From: Roseococcus sp. SDR
GTDB taxonomy: Bacteria; Pseudomonadota; Alphaproteobacteria; Acetobacterales; Acetobacteraceae
Direction of reading: 5' to 3'
DNA: 64,000 nucleotides
Assembly (NCBI RefSeq): GCF_019083995.1
Contig: NZ_JAHRCU010000001.1
Coordinates: forward strand, 1 to 64,000
Every line of letters starts with the position of its first letter. Within the stretch, counting starts at the first letter, position 1. A program made the position numbers and the translations under genes. Positions 16,505-24,866 of this stretch are shown here, piece after piece. The notes under the pieces are model-generated. The model searched no databases. It had not been told where the DNA came from and saw nothing but the letters and a program-made list of their open reading frames with translations.

Positions 16505-17175
16505 TCTGGTGCCCCTTTGGCTTGGGTCCATTCGGCGCGAAGTCGCGCGTGGTTCTGGCGCAGCCAGAAGAGGCAGAGCGCGCAGGTGGCGTTCTGGATG
16601 GCGTTGCGGTCCAGCATCGCGAAGGCTTCGGCGGCCGGCATGATCAGCAGCCGGATATCCTCGCCCTCATGCAGCAGGCCGTGCGTGCCCGCGGCTTCGG
16701 GCTCCGGCAGGCGGGCGCGGCCGCAATAGAGCTGCATCAGTTCATCGCAGCCCCCCTGCAGCAGCATGTATTGGCCGATATGCTCGACGAAGTCGGGTGT
16801 CACGCCGCCTTCCTCGACCGCCTCGCGCCGCGCCGCGGCCTCGGGCGCCTCACCGGGCTCCAGCAGGCCCGCGATGCATTCGGTGTGGATCGGCGGCAGG
16901 CCGGCCGCGTGCACCGGCAGGCGGAACTGCTCGATCAGCGCGACGCGGTCCGACCAGGGGTCGAAGGGCAGCATGGCCACGCCGCCTGCGCGGCGCCACA
17001 GCTCCCAGGTCAGCTCGGCCGAGCGGGTGCCGTCGAAGCGTTCATAGGTGAAGCGTACACGCTGCAGGGGAAAGCGGCCGGACCACACAACCTCGTCGGC
17101 GCGGATCTCGAGGCCGGGATAGGGCTTGATGCGGGGGGCCTTGGCGGGCCGTTCCTCGGGGTCACTGGCGCTCAT
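16501..17175 (-). CDS. NUDIX hydrolase
   Basis: This 224-residue protein has a complete Nudix box, GLLEPGEAPEAAARREAVEEGGV, fitting Gx5Ex7REx2EExG. A preceding segment (VALIEQFRLPVH) and beta-sheet pattern resemble ADP-ribose or sugar-nucleotide pyrophosphatases. It should hydrolyse a nucleoside diphosphate linked to another group, using Mg2+. It starts the leftward NUDIX-AlaX-SseA-MetC operon and is divergent from the EamA gene, with 37 bp between the two starts. Confidence 0.9.
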   Translation of the reverse strand: MSASDPEERPAKAPRIKPYPGLEIRADEVVWSGRFPLQRVRFTYERFDGTRSAELTWELWRRAGGVAMLPFDPWSDRVALIEQFRLPVHAAGLPPIHTECIAGLLEPGEAPEAAARREAVEEGGVTPDFVEHIGQYMLLQGGCDELMQLYCGRARLPEPEAAGTHGLLHEGEDIRLLIMPAAEAFAMLDRNAIQNATCALCLFWLRQNHARLRAEWTQAKGAPE

Positions 17176-17212
17176 GTCGCGGCGACCGTAACTTGGCCAC
17201 TCACGCCCGTCC

Positions 17213-18124
17213 ATGAGCCCCGAGTTGCAAATCACACCCCCGGCCGCGACCCGCGCCAGCCGCCGTCGCGCCATTCTCTTCATCCTCATGGCGGCCCTGC
17301 TCTTCGCCCTCGCGGCCTGCTGCGTGAAGGCCCTGGATGGCGGCGTGCCGCTTGCGCAGGTGGTGCTGTTCCGCAGCGTCTTCGCCTTGCCCGTGCTGCT
17401 GCCGCTGCTGAGCCAGGCCGGGGGCTGGAGCGCCATCCGGACGGCGCACCCCATGGGCCATGCCTGGCGCACCCTGTTCGGATTGATCGGCATGGCCGGC
17501 GCCTTCTATGGCTATGCCACCATGCCGCTCGCCACCGTCACGGCGCTGGGCTTCACCATGCCGCTGTTCCTGACCCTGCTCGCCGTCCCGCTGCTGGGCG
17601 AGCGGGTAGGCTGGCGGCGCGGCAGTGCCGTCATCGTGGGCTTTCTGGGCGTGCTCATCATGGTGCGCCCCACCGGCGCCGATGCGGCGGGGCTCTTCCC
17701 GAGTCTCGTGGTGCTCGTGGCCGCCCTCGCCTGGGCCATGGCGATGATCACCATCCGCCGGATGGGAGAGGCGGGGGAGAGCGGGGTCACCATCGTGCTT
17801 TGGTTCGCCATCGGCTCCTCCGCGGTTGCCTTGCTGGCGAGCCTGCCCGGCTGGGTCTGGCCGACGCCCTGGCAATGGCTTCTGCTTCTGGGCATCGGCG
17901 TCATCTCGGCGCTCGCGCAGCTCCTGATGACGGACGCCTATCGCGCGGGCGAGCCCACGCTGGTCGCCCCCTTCGAGTATTCCGGCATCATCTGGACCAC
18001 GCTGCTCGGTGCCGTGATCTGGGCCGAGGCGCCGGACGGGTGGGACGGCCTCGGCATCGCCATCCTCGTCGCCTCCGGCCTCTATATCTGGTGGCGCGAG
18101 GTCCAACTGGGGCTGAAGCGGTGA
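17213..18124 (+). CDS. DMT superfamily transporter (EamA)
   Basis: This 303-residue inner-membrane protein has ten hydrophobic segments arranged as two EamA repeats. The first repeat includes FRSVFALPVLLPLL and GFTMPLFLTLLAVPLLGERVGWRR; the second ends with FEYSGIIWTTLLGAVIWAEAPDGWDGLGIAILVASGLYIWWRE. Related carriers export amino acids or other metabolites. Substrate cannot be told from the sequence. It is probably cotranscribed with the GT39-type gene 46 nt downstream. Confidence 0.85.
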   Translation: MSPELQITPPAATRASRRRAILFILMAALLFALAACCVKALDGGVPLAQVVLFRSVFALPVLLPLLSQAGGWSAIRTAHPMGHAWRTLFGLIGMAGAFYGYATMPLATVTALGFTMPLFLTLLAVPLLGERVGWRRGSAVIVGFLGVLIMVRPTGADAAGLFPSLVVLVAALAWAMAMITIRRMGEAGESGVTIVLWFAIGSSAVALLASLPGWVWPTPWQWLLLLGIGVISALAQLLMTDAYRAGEPTLVAPFEYSGIIWTTLLGAVIWAEAPDGWDGLGIAILVASGLYIWWREVQLGLKR

Positions 18125-18170
18125 GGGCGCGCCGCTTGCGGCCGGCCGGCCTCTGGGCCAAGTGGGGCTG

Positions 18171-19667
18171 ATGTCCGCTGGTCTCCCCGCCTGGCTGCTG
18201 CGCCAACGCTGGCCCATCGCGCTGGCGCTGCTGCCGGTGCTGGTGGTGATGATCCGCTGGGCCTCCTTCCTGCCCTCGGTCATCGACTGGGATGAGAGCC
18301 TCTACCTGCTGCAGGCGCGGGAATGGCTGCGCGGCAACTGGCCCTTCTCCGGCGTTTGGGACATGCACCCGCTGGGCGCGCCGGCCATCATTGCGCTGTT
18401 TTTCCTGATCTTCGGCGAGAGCCTGGAGACGGTGCGCTTCCTCGGCGCCTTTTGCGTCACGGCCACGGGCTATGCGCTGATCGCGCTGGCCCGCGTGGTG
18501 GGGGCGCCGCGCGCGCTCGGCTATGCGGCGGCCGTCCTCTACGCCGCGCATACGCTGCAGATGGGCGGCCTCGCCTCGAACACCGAGATCCTCTTCGCGC
18601 CCTTCGTCGTCTCGACGCTGGCCCTCGCCCTGGCGCCGGGCCCGCTCTGGCCGCGCCTGATCGGCATGGGTCTGCTGATGGGCTGCGCGCTCCTGGTGAA
18701 GCAGGTGGTGACGCCCGAGGGGTGCCTGGCCTTCGCCATCCTCGCCTGGCCGCTGCTGCGCGCGCGGCGCTGGGGCCTGCTCTTCGCCATGGCCGCCGCC
18801 TATGCGGCGCTCTGCCTGACGCCGACCGCGCTGGTGGCGGGCATCTACGCGATCCGCGGCGAGTTCCACATCTGGTACGAGAGCACCATCCTCGCGCCGC
18901 TCGAATATGCCTCGGGCCGCATTCCGCTGGAGCAGATGTTCTGGCGCATCTCGCTCGCCGCACTGGCGCTGCGCTGGCTGCTGGCGCTGAGCCTTCCCGC
19001 GCTGGTCTTCGCCCCGCGCGAGCCGGTGCTGCGCCGGCTGATGGGCTTCGCGCTGCTCTGGTTCGCCGTGGCGTGCCTGGCCGTGGCCGGGCCGGGTTTC
19101 TTCTTCCCGCACTACTTCCTGATCTTGGTCCCGCCGCTCGCGCTGCTGGCGGCCATCGGCGCCTATTCCTTCGCGCATTACGTGGGCGGGCTGCGGGCCC
19201 GCCTCGCCCTGGCGGCCCTGCTCGGCTTCGCGGCGGTGGACATGGTGGCGACCGACCTGGCGCCTCGGCTCAGCCGTGGCTTCGCCATGGGCACGCCCGA
19301 CACGCCCCGCCGCATGGCGGCCCTGATGAATGACGAATTGCAGCCGGGCGACACCATCTTCGTCCCCAACTACCAGCCCGTGGTCTATTTCCTCACCCAG
19401 GCGCGGCTGCCCACGCGCTTCCCCTTCCCGGTGCACCTGACCGGCGGCTTCGCCAACCTCGCCGGCGTGGACACCGATGCCGAGGTCGCGCGCATCCTCG
19501 CCTCCCGCCCGCGCTTCATCGTGCTGGACCGCACGGAATGGTTCGGCATGCGGCCTTCGGCCATGTCCATGCTGACGGAGGCGCTGGAAGAGGGGTATGA
19601 ACTCGCCGCGAGCTTCGCCGAGGAGCGCGGCTCGGTCGAACTCTGGCGCCGCGTGGAGGCCGAATGA
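18171..19667 (+). CDS. ArnT/GT39-type membrane glycosyltransferase
   Basis: This 498-residue polytopic protein resembles dolichol-phosphate-mannose mannosyltransferase/ArnT enzymes. The first periplasmic loop carries the key acidic pair in SVIDWDESLYLLQAREWLRGNWPFSG, as expected of GT-C transferases that use polyprenyl-phosphate sugars. About ten membrane helices follow, then a soluble C-terminal part. ATG at 18171 is used; a GTG at 18162 is possible. The stop overlaps the YdcF start. It may decorate lipid A or a surface glycan, which would fit the neighbouring polysaccharide locus. Confidence 0.8.
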   Translation: MSAGLPAWLLRQRWPIALALLPVLVVMIRWASFLPSVIDWDESLYLLQAREWLRGNWPFSGVWDMHPLGAPAIIALFFLIFGESLETVRFLGAFCVTATGYALIALARVVGAPRALGYAAAVLYAAHTLQMGGLASNTEILFAPFVVSTLALALAPGPLWPRLIGMGLLMGCALLVKQVVTPEGCLAFAILAWPLLRARRWGLLFAMAAAYAALCLTPTALVAGIYAIRGEFHIWYESTILAPLEYASGRIPLEQMFWRISLAALALRWLLALSLPALVFAPREPVLRRLMGFALLWFAVACLAVAGPGFFFPHYFLILVPPLALLAAIGAYSFAHYVGGLRARLALAALLGFAAVDMVATDLAPRLSRGFAMGTPDTPRRMAALMNDELQPGDTIFVPNYQPVVYFLTQARLPTRFPFPVHLTGGFANLAGVDTDAEVARILASRPRFIVLDRTEWFGMRPSAMSMLTEALEEGYELAASFAEERGSVELWRRVEAE

Positions 19668-20461
19668 TCGAGGATACGCTCTTCGCCGCTTCCAAGATCT
19701 TCTGGCTCTTCGCGCGGCCCAACACCTTCGCGCTCTTCCTGGCCTGCCTGGGCGGTATCGCGCTCATCGCGCGCCGCCGCTGGGGGCGCTGGCCGCTGCT
19801 GCTCGGGCTCGGCTGGTTCGTCGCCGTGCTGCTCACGCCGCTGCCCGCCTGGATCACCCTGCCGCTGGAGGATCGCTTCCCCCGCCCGGCGGAGGCCGGC
19901 CGCGTGGATGGCGTCATCATCCTGGGCGGCGCGGTCGAGCAGCTGCTCACCGAGCGGCGCGGCATCCCGGCACTGAACGGCGCGGCCGAACGCATGACCG
20001 AGGCGGTGACGCTCGCCCGCCTGCACCCCGAGGCGCGCATCGTCTTCACCGGCGGCCAGGGCACGCTTGCCCCCGGCCAGATGACCGAGGCCGATGTGGC
20101 GCGGCAGATCTGGGCGGGCATGGGCCTCGACGGCCCGCGCGTCATCCTGGAGAGCGAGGCGCGCAACACCTGGGAGAATGCGACGCTCACCCATGCGCTC
20201 ATCCAGCCCAAGGCGGGCGAGCGTTGGCTGCTGGTCACCTCGGCCAGCCACATGCCGCGCTCGATCGGCTGCTTCCGGCGCGCGGGCTGGGAGATCACCG
20301 CCTGGCCTGTGAACTACTCGACCTCGCCGGGCGGGCAGGGCTGGTTCGACCCGCCCTTCTCCTTCCGGCTGGGCCAGGCGGAATGGGCGATCCGCGAGTA
20401 TGTCGGCCTCATCGCCTACCGGCTGCTGGGCCGCACCAGCGCCTTGTTTCCGGCGCCTTGA
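19664..20461 (+). CDS. YdcF/ElyC family protein (DUF218)
   Basis: This 265-residue protein has two N-terminal membrane helices (TFALFLACLGGIALIA and LLLGLGWFVAVLLTPLPAWI) and a DUF218 domain. The domain motifs DGVIILGGA, RIVFTGGQGT and ESEARNTWENA are all visible. ElyC-like members act in envelope or undecaprenyl-phosphate metabolism. It overlaps the GT39-type gene by 4 nt (ATGA). Its last 46 bp overlap the convergent acetyltransferase gene. Confidence 0.85.
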   Translation: MIEDTLFAASKIFWLFARPNTFALFLACLGGIALIARRRWGRWPLLLGLGWFVAVLLTPLPAWITLPLEDRFPRPAEAGRVDGVIILGGAVEQLLTERRGIPALNGAAERMTEAVTLARLHPEARIVFTGGQGTLAPGQMTEADVARQIWAGMGLDGPRVILESEARNTWENATLTHALIQPKAGERWLLVTSASHMPRSIGCFRRAGWEITAWPVNYSTSPGGQGWFDPPFSFRLGQAEWAIREYVGLIAYRLLGRTSALFPAP

Positions 20462-20952
20462 GCCGCGCGCAGGTCCCGCCACATGATCGTGACGGGGCGG
20501 CGGCCATCCTCCGTCTCCTCCAGCACCTGCCAGCCGAGCTTTTCGTAAAGCGCCTGCGCATCATGCGTGTAGAGAAACAGCGCCGTCTCGCCCGCCTCGC
20601 GCGCCGCTGCTTCCACCGCCGCGATCAGGCGCTGCGCGCAGCCCTGGCCGCGCGCCTCCGGCACGACATAGACCCCGGCGAGCCAGGGGCCGATATCCTG
20701 GCGGAGTTCGAGGTCCGCCGAGACGAAGCTCGCCGTGCCGCAGGGCACATTGCCCGCCAGCAACACGAAGCTCTGCGGCGTGCCCGTCTCGGCCACGCAG
20801 CCCGAGAGGATCTCGCGCACCTCCTCCAGCGGGTGGCCATTGGGCTGCCAGAAGGCGTCCCAGAGCCAATGGGCGACGAGGTTGATCAGGTCGGGCCGCT
20901 CGCGCAGCGTGACGATGCGCCAGATGGGGCCGCCCCCGGGGGCGTGGGTCAC
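20416..20952 (-). CDS. GNAT family N-acetyltransferase
   Basis: This 178-residue acetyltransferase has motif A in VYVVPEARGQGCAQRLIAAVEA and a C-terminal LYTHDAQALYEKLGWQVLEE, typical of GNAT proteins. GTG at 20952 overlaps the stop of the upstream glycosyltransferase (GTGA). It is therefore the last gene of the leftward polysaccharide operon and might acetylate a sugar precursor, though this is inference from position. Its 3 prime end lies inside the end of the convergent ydcF-like gene. Confidence 0.82.
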   Translation of the reverse strand: MTHAPGGGPIWRIVTLRERPDLINLVAHWLWDAFWQPNGHPLEEVREILSGCVAETGTPQSFVLLAGNVPCGTASFVSADLELRQDIGPWLAGVYVVPEARGQGCAQRLIAAVEAAAREAGETALFLYTHDAQALYEKLGWQVLEETEDGRRPVTIMWRDLRAAQGAGNKALVRPSSR

Positions 20953-21821
20953 AGCCGGAGGATCCGTTCCGGATCGCCCTTGCCGCGCAAAAGGTCCCAC
21001 AGCCCCAGCATGTTTCCCTTGAAGCGTCCCCAGCGATCCACTTCAGGCTCCGGCTTCAGGGAGCGCAGCAGGTTGATCAGGCAATGCCGCCCGGCCGAGG
21101 GCAGCGCATGGGACCAGGGAAAGCTGCCCTTCCGCGCCAGGTAGATCGGGTTCACCACCTGCGAATAACCGAGGCGCAGCCCAGGCACGCGCCCCTGCTT
21201 CACGCCCAGATGCACGCCACGCGCGCCCTCCAGGCGGAGGATCGTGCCGTAGGGCAGCAGGCGGCGGGTGAGGTCGATATCCTCATACCAGGCATAGAGC
21301 GGCAGGCGTTCGTCGAAGCGCAGCCCATGCGCCTGCACGGGGGCCAGGCGCAGCGCCATGTTGCAGCCATAGCCGTTGAAGTGCTCATGCCGCGCGGTGA
21401 GGTCGGCGGGCGGCGTGTCGGCGGCGATCAGCGCGCGCGCCTCTTCGGGCGTGATGCCCGGGCCCTTGGCGCCATCGGCGATGACGGTGCCCGTCGCCAC
21501 GGCGCAGCCGGGCTCGGCGCGCATCACGGCCTCCAGCGCCGCGAGCCACTGGGGGGCGGCGATGAAATCATCGTCGAGAAAGAGCACCACGTCGCAATCG
21601 GCGATGGCGTCCAGGATGCGGTTGCGCTGGCGCGGCAGCCCGGCCTGGGCGGTGAGGAACTCCACGCCGGGGAAGTGCCGCGGCAGGTCGTCCACATCCG
21701 AGGGCGTCACATGGCAGACCAGGATGCGGTCCGGCGCGCGGGTCTGCCGGTCCAGCTCGCGCAGCGTCTCGGCGAGGATCGCCGGCCTTCCGCGCGTGGC
21801 GATGCCGACCGCGATCCTCAT
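20949..21821 (-). CDS. Glycosyltransferase family 2
   Basis: This 290-residue GT-A protein has an N-terminal nucleotide-sugar fold (IAVGIATRGRPAILAETLRELDRQ) and the metal-binding DxD as VVLFLDDDFIAAP. An acceptor-side ED motif lies in LYAWYEDIDLTRRLLPYG. It should add a sugar to a lipid-linked glycan at the inner face of the membrane. The start overlaps the previous gene by 4 nt (ATGA). Confidence 0.85.
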   Translation of the reverse strand: MRIAVGIATRGRPAILAETLRELDRQTRAPDRILVCHVTPSDVDDLPRHFPGVEFLTAQAGLPRQRNRILDAIADCDVVLFLDDDFIAAPQWLAALEAVMRAEPGCAVATGTVIADGAKGPGITPEEARALIAADTPPADLTARHEHFNGYGCNMALRLAPVQAHGLRFDERLPLYAWYEDIDLTRRLLPYGTILRLEGARGVHLGVKQGRVPGLRLGYSQVVNPIYLARKGSFPWSHALPSAGRHCLINLLRSLKPEPEVDRWGRFKGNMLGLWDLLRGKGDPERILRL

Positions 21822-22702
21822 GCCGCGCAATCCAGCGCGGTGGGCTCCGGCAGGCTGCGCGCCTCGGGCGCCAGGAAGCCCGCGAGCCGCCCCTGGAAGG
21901 TGGCCGCGTAGTAGCGCGCATGCAGCATCCGCCCGCGCAGCAGCGAGACGCCGATGCCCGCCAGCGGGCGATAGAGCAGCGGCGCCCAGGTGCCGATGGG
22001 CGCATGATGGCGCCGCAGCGCGAAGCCAAGGCCAAGCCCGTAGCGCCCGGCCCGCGCCACGGCTTCCGGCGTCAGCCGCTTGTCGGGGTGGATGATGCGC
22101 AGGTTGACGTCGTAGCGCGCGACATGCCCGCGGGCCATGGCGCGGCAGACCAGGTCATTCCCCTCGGCCGAGCCGAAGCGTGCCCCGGGGCCCATCGCCT
22201 CGTCGAAGCCACCGAGCGCCAGCGCCAGCGGCCGTCCGAGCCAGAGGTTGAACTCGATCACGCTGGTCCAGACATTGCCGAGCGTGATCACGCCGCTCTC
22301 CGGGTTCCAGCGACCGGAGCCGAGCCCGCCCTCTGGCGCGGCCGCCGGGCCGGTCAGGATCGCAAGCCGCGGATCGGCGTCGAAGGTCGCACGGACCTTG
22401 GCGAGCACGCCGGCCGGAAAGACGCAGTCGTCATCGGGAAAGCCCACGATGTCGCCCAGCGCATGGCGCAGGCCGAGGTTGCGCCCCGCATTGGCCCCGT
22501 TGCCGGCGCCATGCTCCGCGCTCCGCAGGTGGCGCAATGCGAGACGGGGCGCGTATTGCGCCACCAGCCCATCCAGCCGCCGGTCGGCATTCTGGTCCAC
22601 CAGGATCACCTCGAAAGGCGTGCCTTGATCCGCCAGCAGGCTGTCGAAGAGTGCGCCGATCTCCGTGACGCGCCCCATGGTGGAGACGACGAGCGAGATC
22701 AT
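21818..22702 (-). CDS. Glycosyltransferase family 2
   Basis: This 294-residue GT-A protein has ISLVVSTMGRVTEIGALFDSL at the N-terminus, GNGANAGRNLGLRHALGDIVGFPDDDCVFP with the metal-binding acidic motif, and SAEGNDLVCRAM as the acceptor-side motif. It resembles rhamnosyl/galactosyl transferases of polysaccharide loci but the sugar cannot be predicted. It overlaps its upstream and downstream genes by 4 nt each, so all three should be translated from one message. Confidence 0.85.
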   Translation of the reverse strand: MISLVVSTMGRVTEIGALFDSLLADQGTPFEVILVDQNADRRLDGLVAQYAPRLALRHLRSAEHGAGNGANAGRNLGLRHALGDIVGFPDDDCVFPAGVLAKVRATFDADPRLAILTGPAAAPEGGLGSGRWNPESGVITLGNVWTSVIEFNLWLGRPLALALGGFDEAMGPGARFGSAEGNDLVCRAMARGHVARYDVNLRIIHPDKRLTPEAVARAGRYGLGLGFALRRHHAPIGTWAPLLYRPLAGIGVSLLRGRMLHARYYAATFQGRLAGFLAPEARSLPEPTALDCAA

Positions 22703-23805
22703 GCCATGGCGCTTTCGACGATCCCCGTCAGCTTGCGCCGGAACTCGGGAATGCTGAACTGGCGCGCCTGGGCTGCGCAGGCTTCGGGCGTGAAATCCGC
22801 CTCGCGCGCCACGAAGGCGCGCACGGTTTCGATGATGGCCTCGGGCGTCTGCTGCTCGAAGAAGAGGCCGGTCTCGCCCTCGCGCACGATGTCCTTGGAG
22901 CCGCCCCTGCCATAGACGAGGAGGGGCGTGCCGCAGGATTGCGCCTCCACCATCGCGATGCCGAAATCCTCCTCCGCGCCGAAGACGAAGGCGCGGGCGG
23001 TCTGCAACAGCGAGACGAGTTCAGCCTGCGGCACCCGGCCGCGGATGGTGATGTTGGGCGCCCCTGCCGCCGCCTTGGCGACGAGCGGCGCCGCCGGCCC
23101 ATCGCCCACGATGGTCAGCGGCAGGTCGGGCATGCGGGCGAAGGCTTCCGCCACCAGCTCGATCCGCTTGTAGGGCACCTGGCGCGAGGCCACGAGGAAA
23201 TGCGTGCGCGGCGCGGTCGAAAGCGGGAAGCCGTCCAGATCCACCGGCGGGTGCAGCACCGCCGCCTCGCGGCGCCAGACCTTGCGGATGCGCTCGGCGA
23301 TGTAGCGCGAATTGCCGAGGATGATGTCAGGGCGGGAGGCGCTCATCTGGTCCCAGGCGCGCATGCGGGCGAGCAGCCAGCGCGTGTAGAGGCCCTTGAG
23401 CCCCCGCGTCAGCCCGGCCTGGCGCAGATACTGGTGCTGCAGGTCCCAGGCATAGCGCATCGGGCTGTGGACATAGCTGATGTGCCGCGTGCCCGGCCCC
23501 GTGATCACGCCCTTGGCCACGGCATGCGAGGAGGAGAGAACCACGTCATAGCCCTGCAGGTCGAACTGCTCGACGGCGAGCGGCATGAGCTGGAGGTAGT
23601 TGCGGAACATCCGCCGCGCGAAGGGCAGGCGCTGGATGAAGCTGGTGGTCGGCACCTTGCCTTGCAGGAAGCCACGCTGGTTCTCGGGCAGGAAGTCGCA
23701 CAGCGCGAAGAGATCGGCCTCGGGGAAGCAATGGAGCATCTGCTCCACCACGCGCTCCGAGCCGGCATAGCTGTCGAGCCATTCGTGGATGATGGCGATC
23801 TTCAT
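22699..23805 (-). CDS. Glycosyltransferase family 4 (mannosyltransferase-like)
   Basis: This 368-residue GT-B protein starts with IAIIHEWLDSYAGSERVVEQML, and the acceptor-domain motif YVHSPMRYAWD is typical of the WbaZ/mannosyltransferase group. The C-terminal domain has VASRQVPYKRIELVAEAF, then FGAEEDFGIAMVEAQSCGTPLLVYGRGG, the EX7E nucleotide-sugar site. It probably uses a GDP-sugar, which is a family-level guess. The gene overlaps both neighbours by 4 nt. Confidence 0.88.
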   Translation of the reverse strand: MKIAIIHEWLDSYAGSERVVEQMLHCFPEADLFALCDFLPENQRGFLQGKVPTTSFIQRLPFARRMFRNYLQLMPLAVEQFDLQGYDVVLSSSHAVAKGVITGPGTRHISYVHSPMRYAWDLQHQYLRQAGLTRGLKGLYTRWLLARMRAWDQMSASRPDIILGNSRYIAERIRKVWRREAAVLHPPVDLDGFPLSTAPRTHFLVASRQVPYKRIELVAEAFARMPDLPLTIVGDGPAAPLVAKAAAGAPNITIRGRVPQAELVSLLQTARAFVFGAEEDFGIAMVEAQSCGTPLLVYGRGGSKDIVREGETGLFFEQQTPEAIIETVRAFVAREADFTPEACAAQARQFSIPEFRRKLTGIVESAMA

Positions 23806-24866
23806 CGCGGCAGGAACCCCAACAGGCGGCGCGCCGCCTGCTCCCAGGAGAATTGTTGAACGCGGGCGCGGCCCGCTTCGACCAGCGCGGCGCGGCGGCC
23901 CGCGTCATCGGCGAGTGCGGCCACGGCGTTGCCGAGGCTTTCCGGCTGGGTGGCGTCGAACCACAGCGCGGCCTCGCCGCAGACCTCGGGCACGGCGCCG
24001 GCGCGGGACGCGATCACCGGGCAGCCGCACCACATCGCCTCGACCGGCGGCAGGCCGAAGCCCTCGTAGCGCGAGGGGAAGACGAGGCAGAGCGCGGATT
24101 CGTAAAGCGCCCGCAGCTCCGCATCGCTGACGCGGCCGAGCGGCCGCAGATTGGGCGCGGGCGGAGCGCCCGCCTGGCGGAACACCGCCGCATCCTGCGC
24201 CCCGGCGACGGCGAGGCTCAGCCCGCGCTGCCCCAGCGCGCCGATCGCGTGATGCAGTGCGGCCAGGTTTTTGTGTGCGGCCCCCGTGCCGATGACCAGC
24301 GCATAGCCCTGCGGCGCGAGGCCGTGCCTGCTCAGGATCGCGGCATCGGCGGCCTCGCGCAGGATGTGTTCGCCGCCTTCCAGCGTGACGCCGATCCTTG
24401 TCGCATCGAGGCCGAGATGTGCCGCGATCCGCCCGGCCGAAAACTCGGAGACGGAGAGGATGCGGGTCCCGCGGAAGACCAGCATGCGCTGGAGCCCGCG
24501 ATACCAGTTGCGGAACTTCCAGGAATAGCTCTCCGGCGTGTCGAAGACGCCGGCATCATGGATCACGACCGCCTGATTGCGGCCTTGGCCCACGGGCGCG
24601 GTGTTGCCGAGGTTCAGCAGGAAATCGCCCCGCGCGGCGCGCGGCAGATCGAGCTGCTCCCAGAGCTGCCCGCCCCGCGTGCCCGTGAGGCTGGGTGCGA
24701 GATGGGGGAAGTCGTCGAGCCCCTCGGCACCCGGCGGTGCGATCAGGCGCATCGGCGGCGCCTCGCCGCGCGCGGCGAGCGCATCCAGCGCGCGCGTCAT
24801 CTCCCGCGCATAGCGCTGCACGCCGGTCAGGCCCTGTGTCAGGAATCGGCCGTTGATCGCGATCAT
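23802..24866 (-). CDS. Glycosyltransferase family 4
   Basis: This 354-residue GT-B protein begins INGRFLTQGLTGVQRYAREM, a hallmark of GT4 enzymes that act on O-antigen-type glycans. The C-terminal domain has VIGTGAAHKNLAALHHAIGAL and CLVFPSRYEGFGLPPVEAMWCGCPVIASRAGAVPEVCG, with the EX7E motif. The ATG at 24866 overlaps the stop of the flippase gene (ATGA). A much longer open frame upstream is the flippase gene read in another frame. Confidence 0.88.
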   Translation of the reverse strand: MIAINGRFLTQGLTGVQRYAREMTRALDALAARGEAPPMRLIAPPGAEGLDDFPHLAPSLTGTRGGQLWEQLDLPRAARGDFLLNLGNTAPVGQGRNQAVVIHDAGVFDTPESYSWKFRNWYRGLQRMLVFRGTRILSVSEFSAGRIAAHLGLDATRIGVTLEGGEHILREAADAAILSRHGLAPQGYALVIGTGAAHKNLAALHHAIGALGQRGLSLAVAGAQDAAVFRQAGAPPAPNLRPLGRVSDAELRALYESALCLVFPSRYEGFGLPPVEAMWCGCPVIASRAGAVPEVCGEAALWFDATQPESLGNAVAALADDAGRRAALVEAGRARVQQFSWEQAARRLLGFLPR

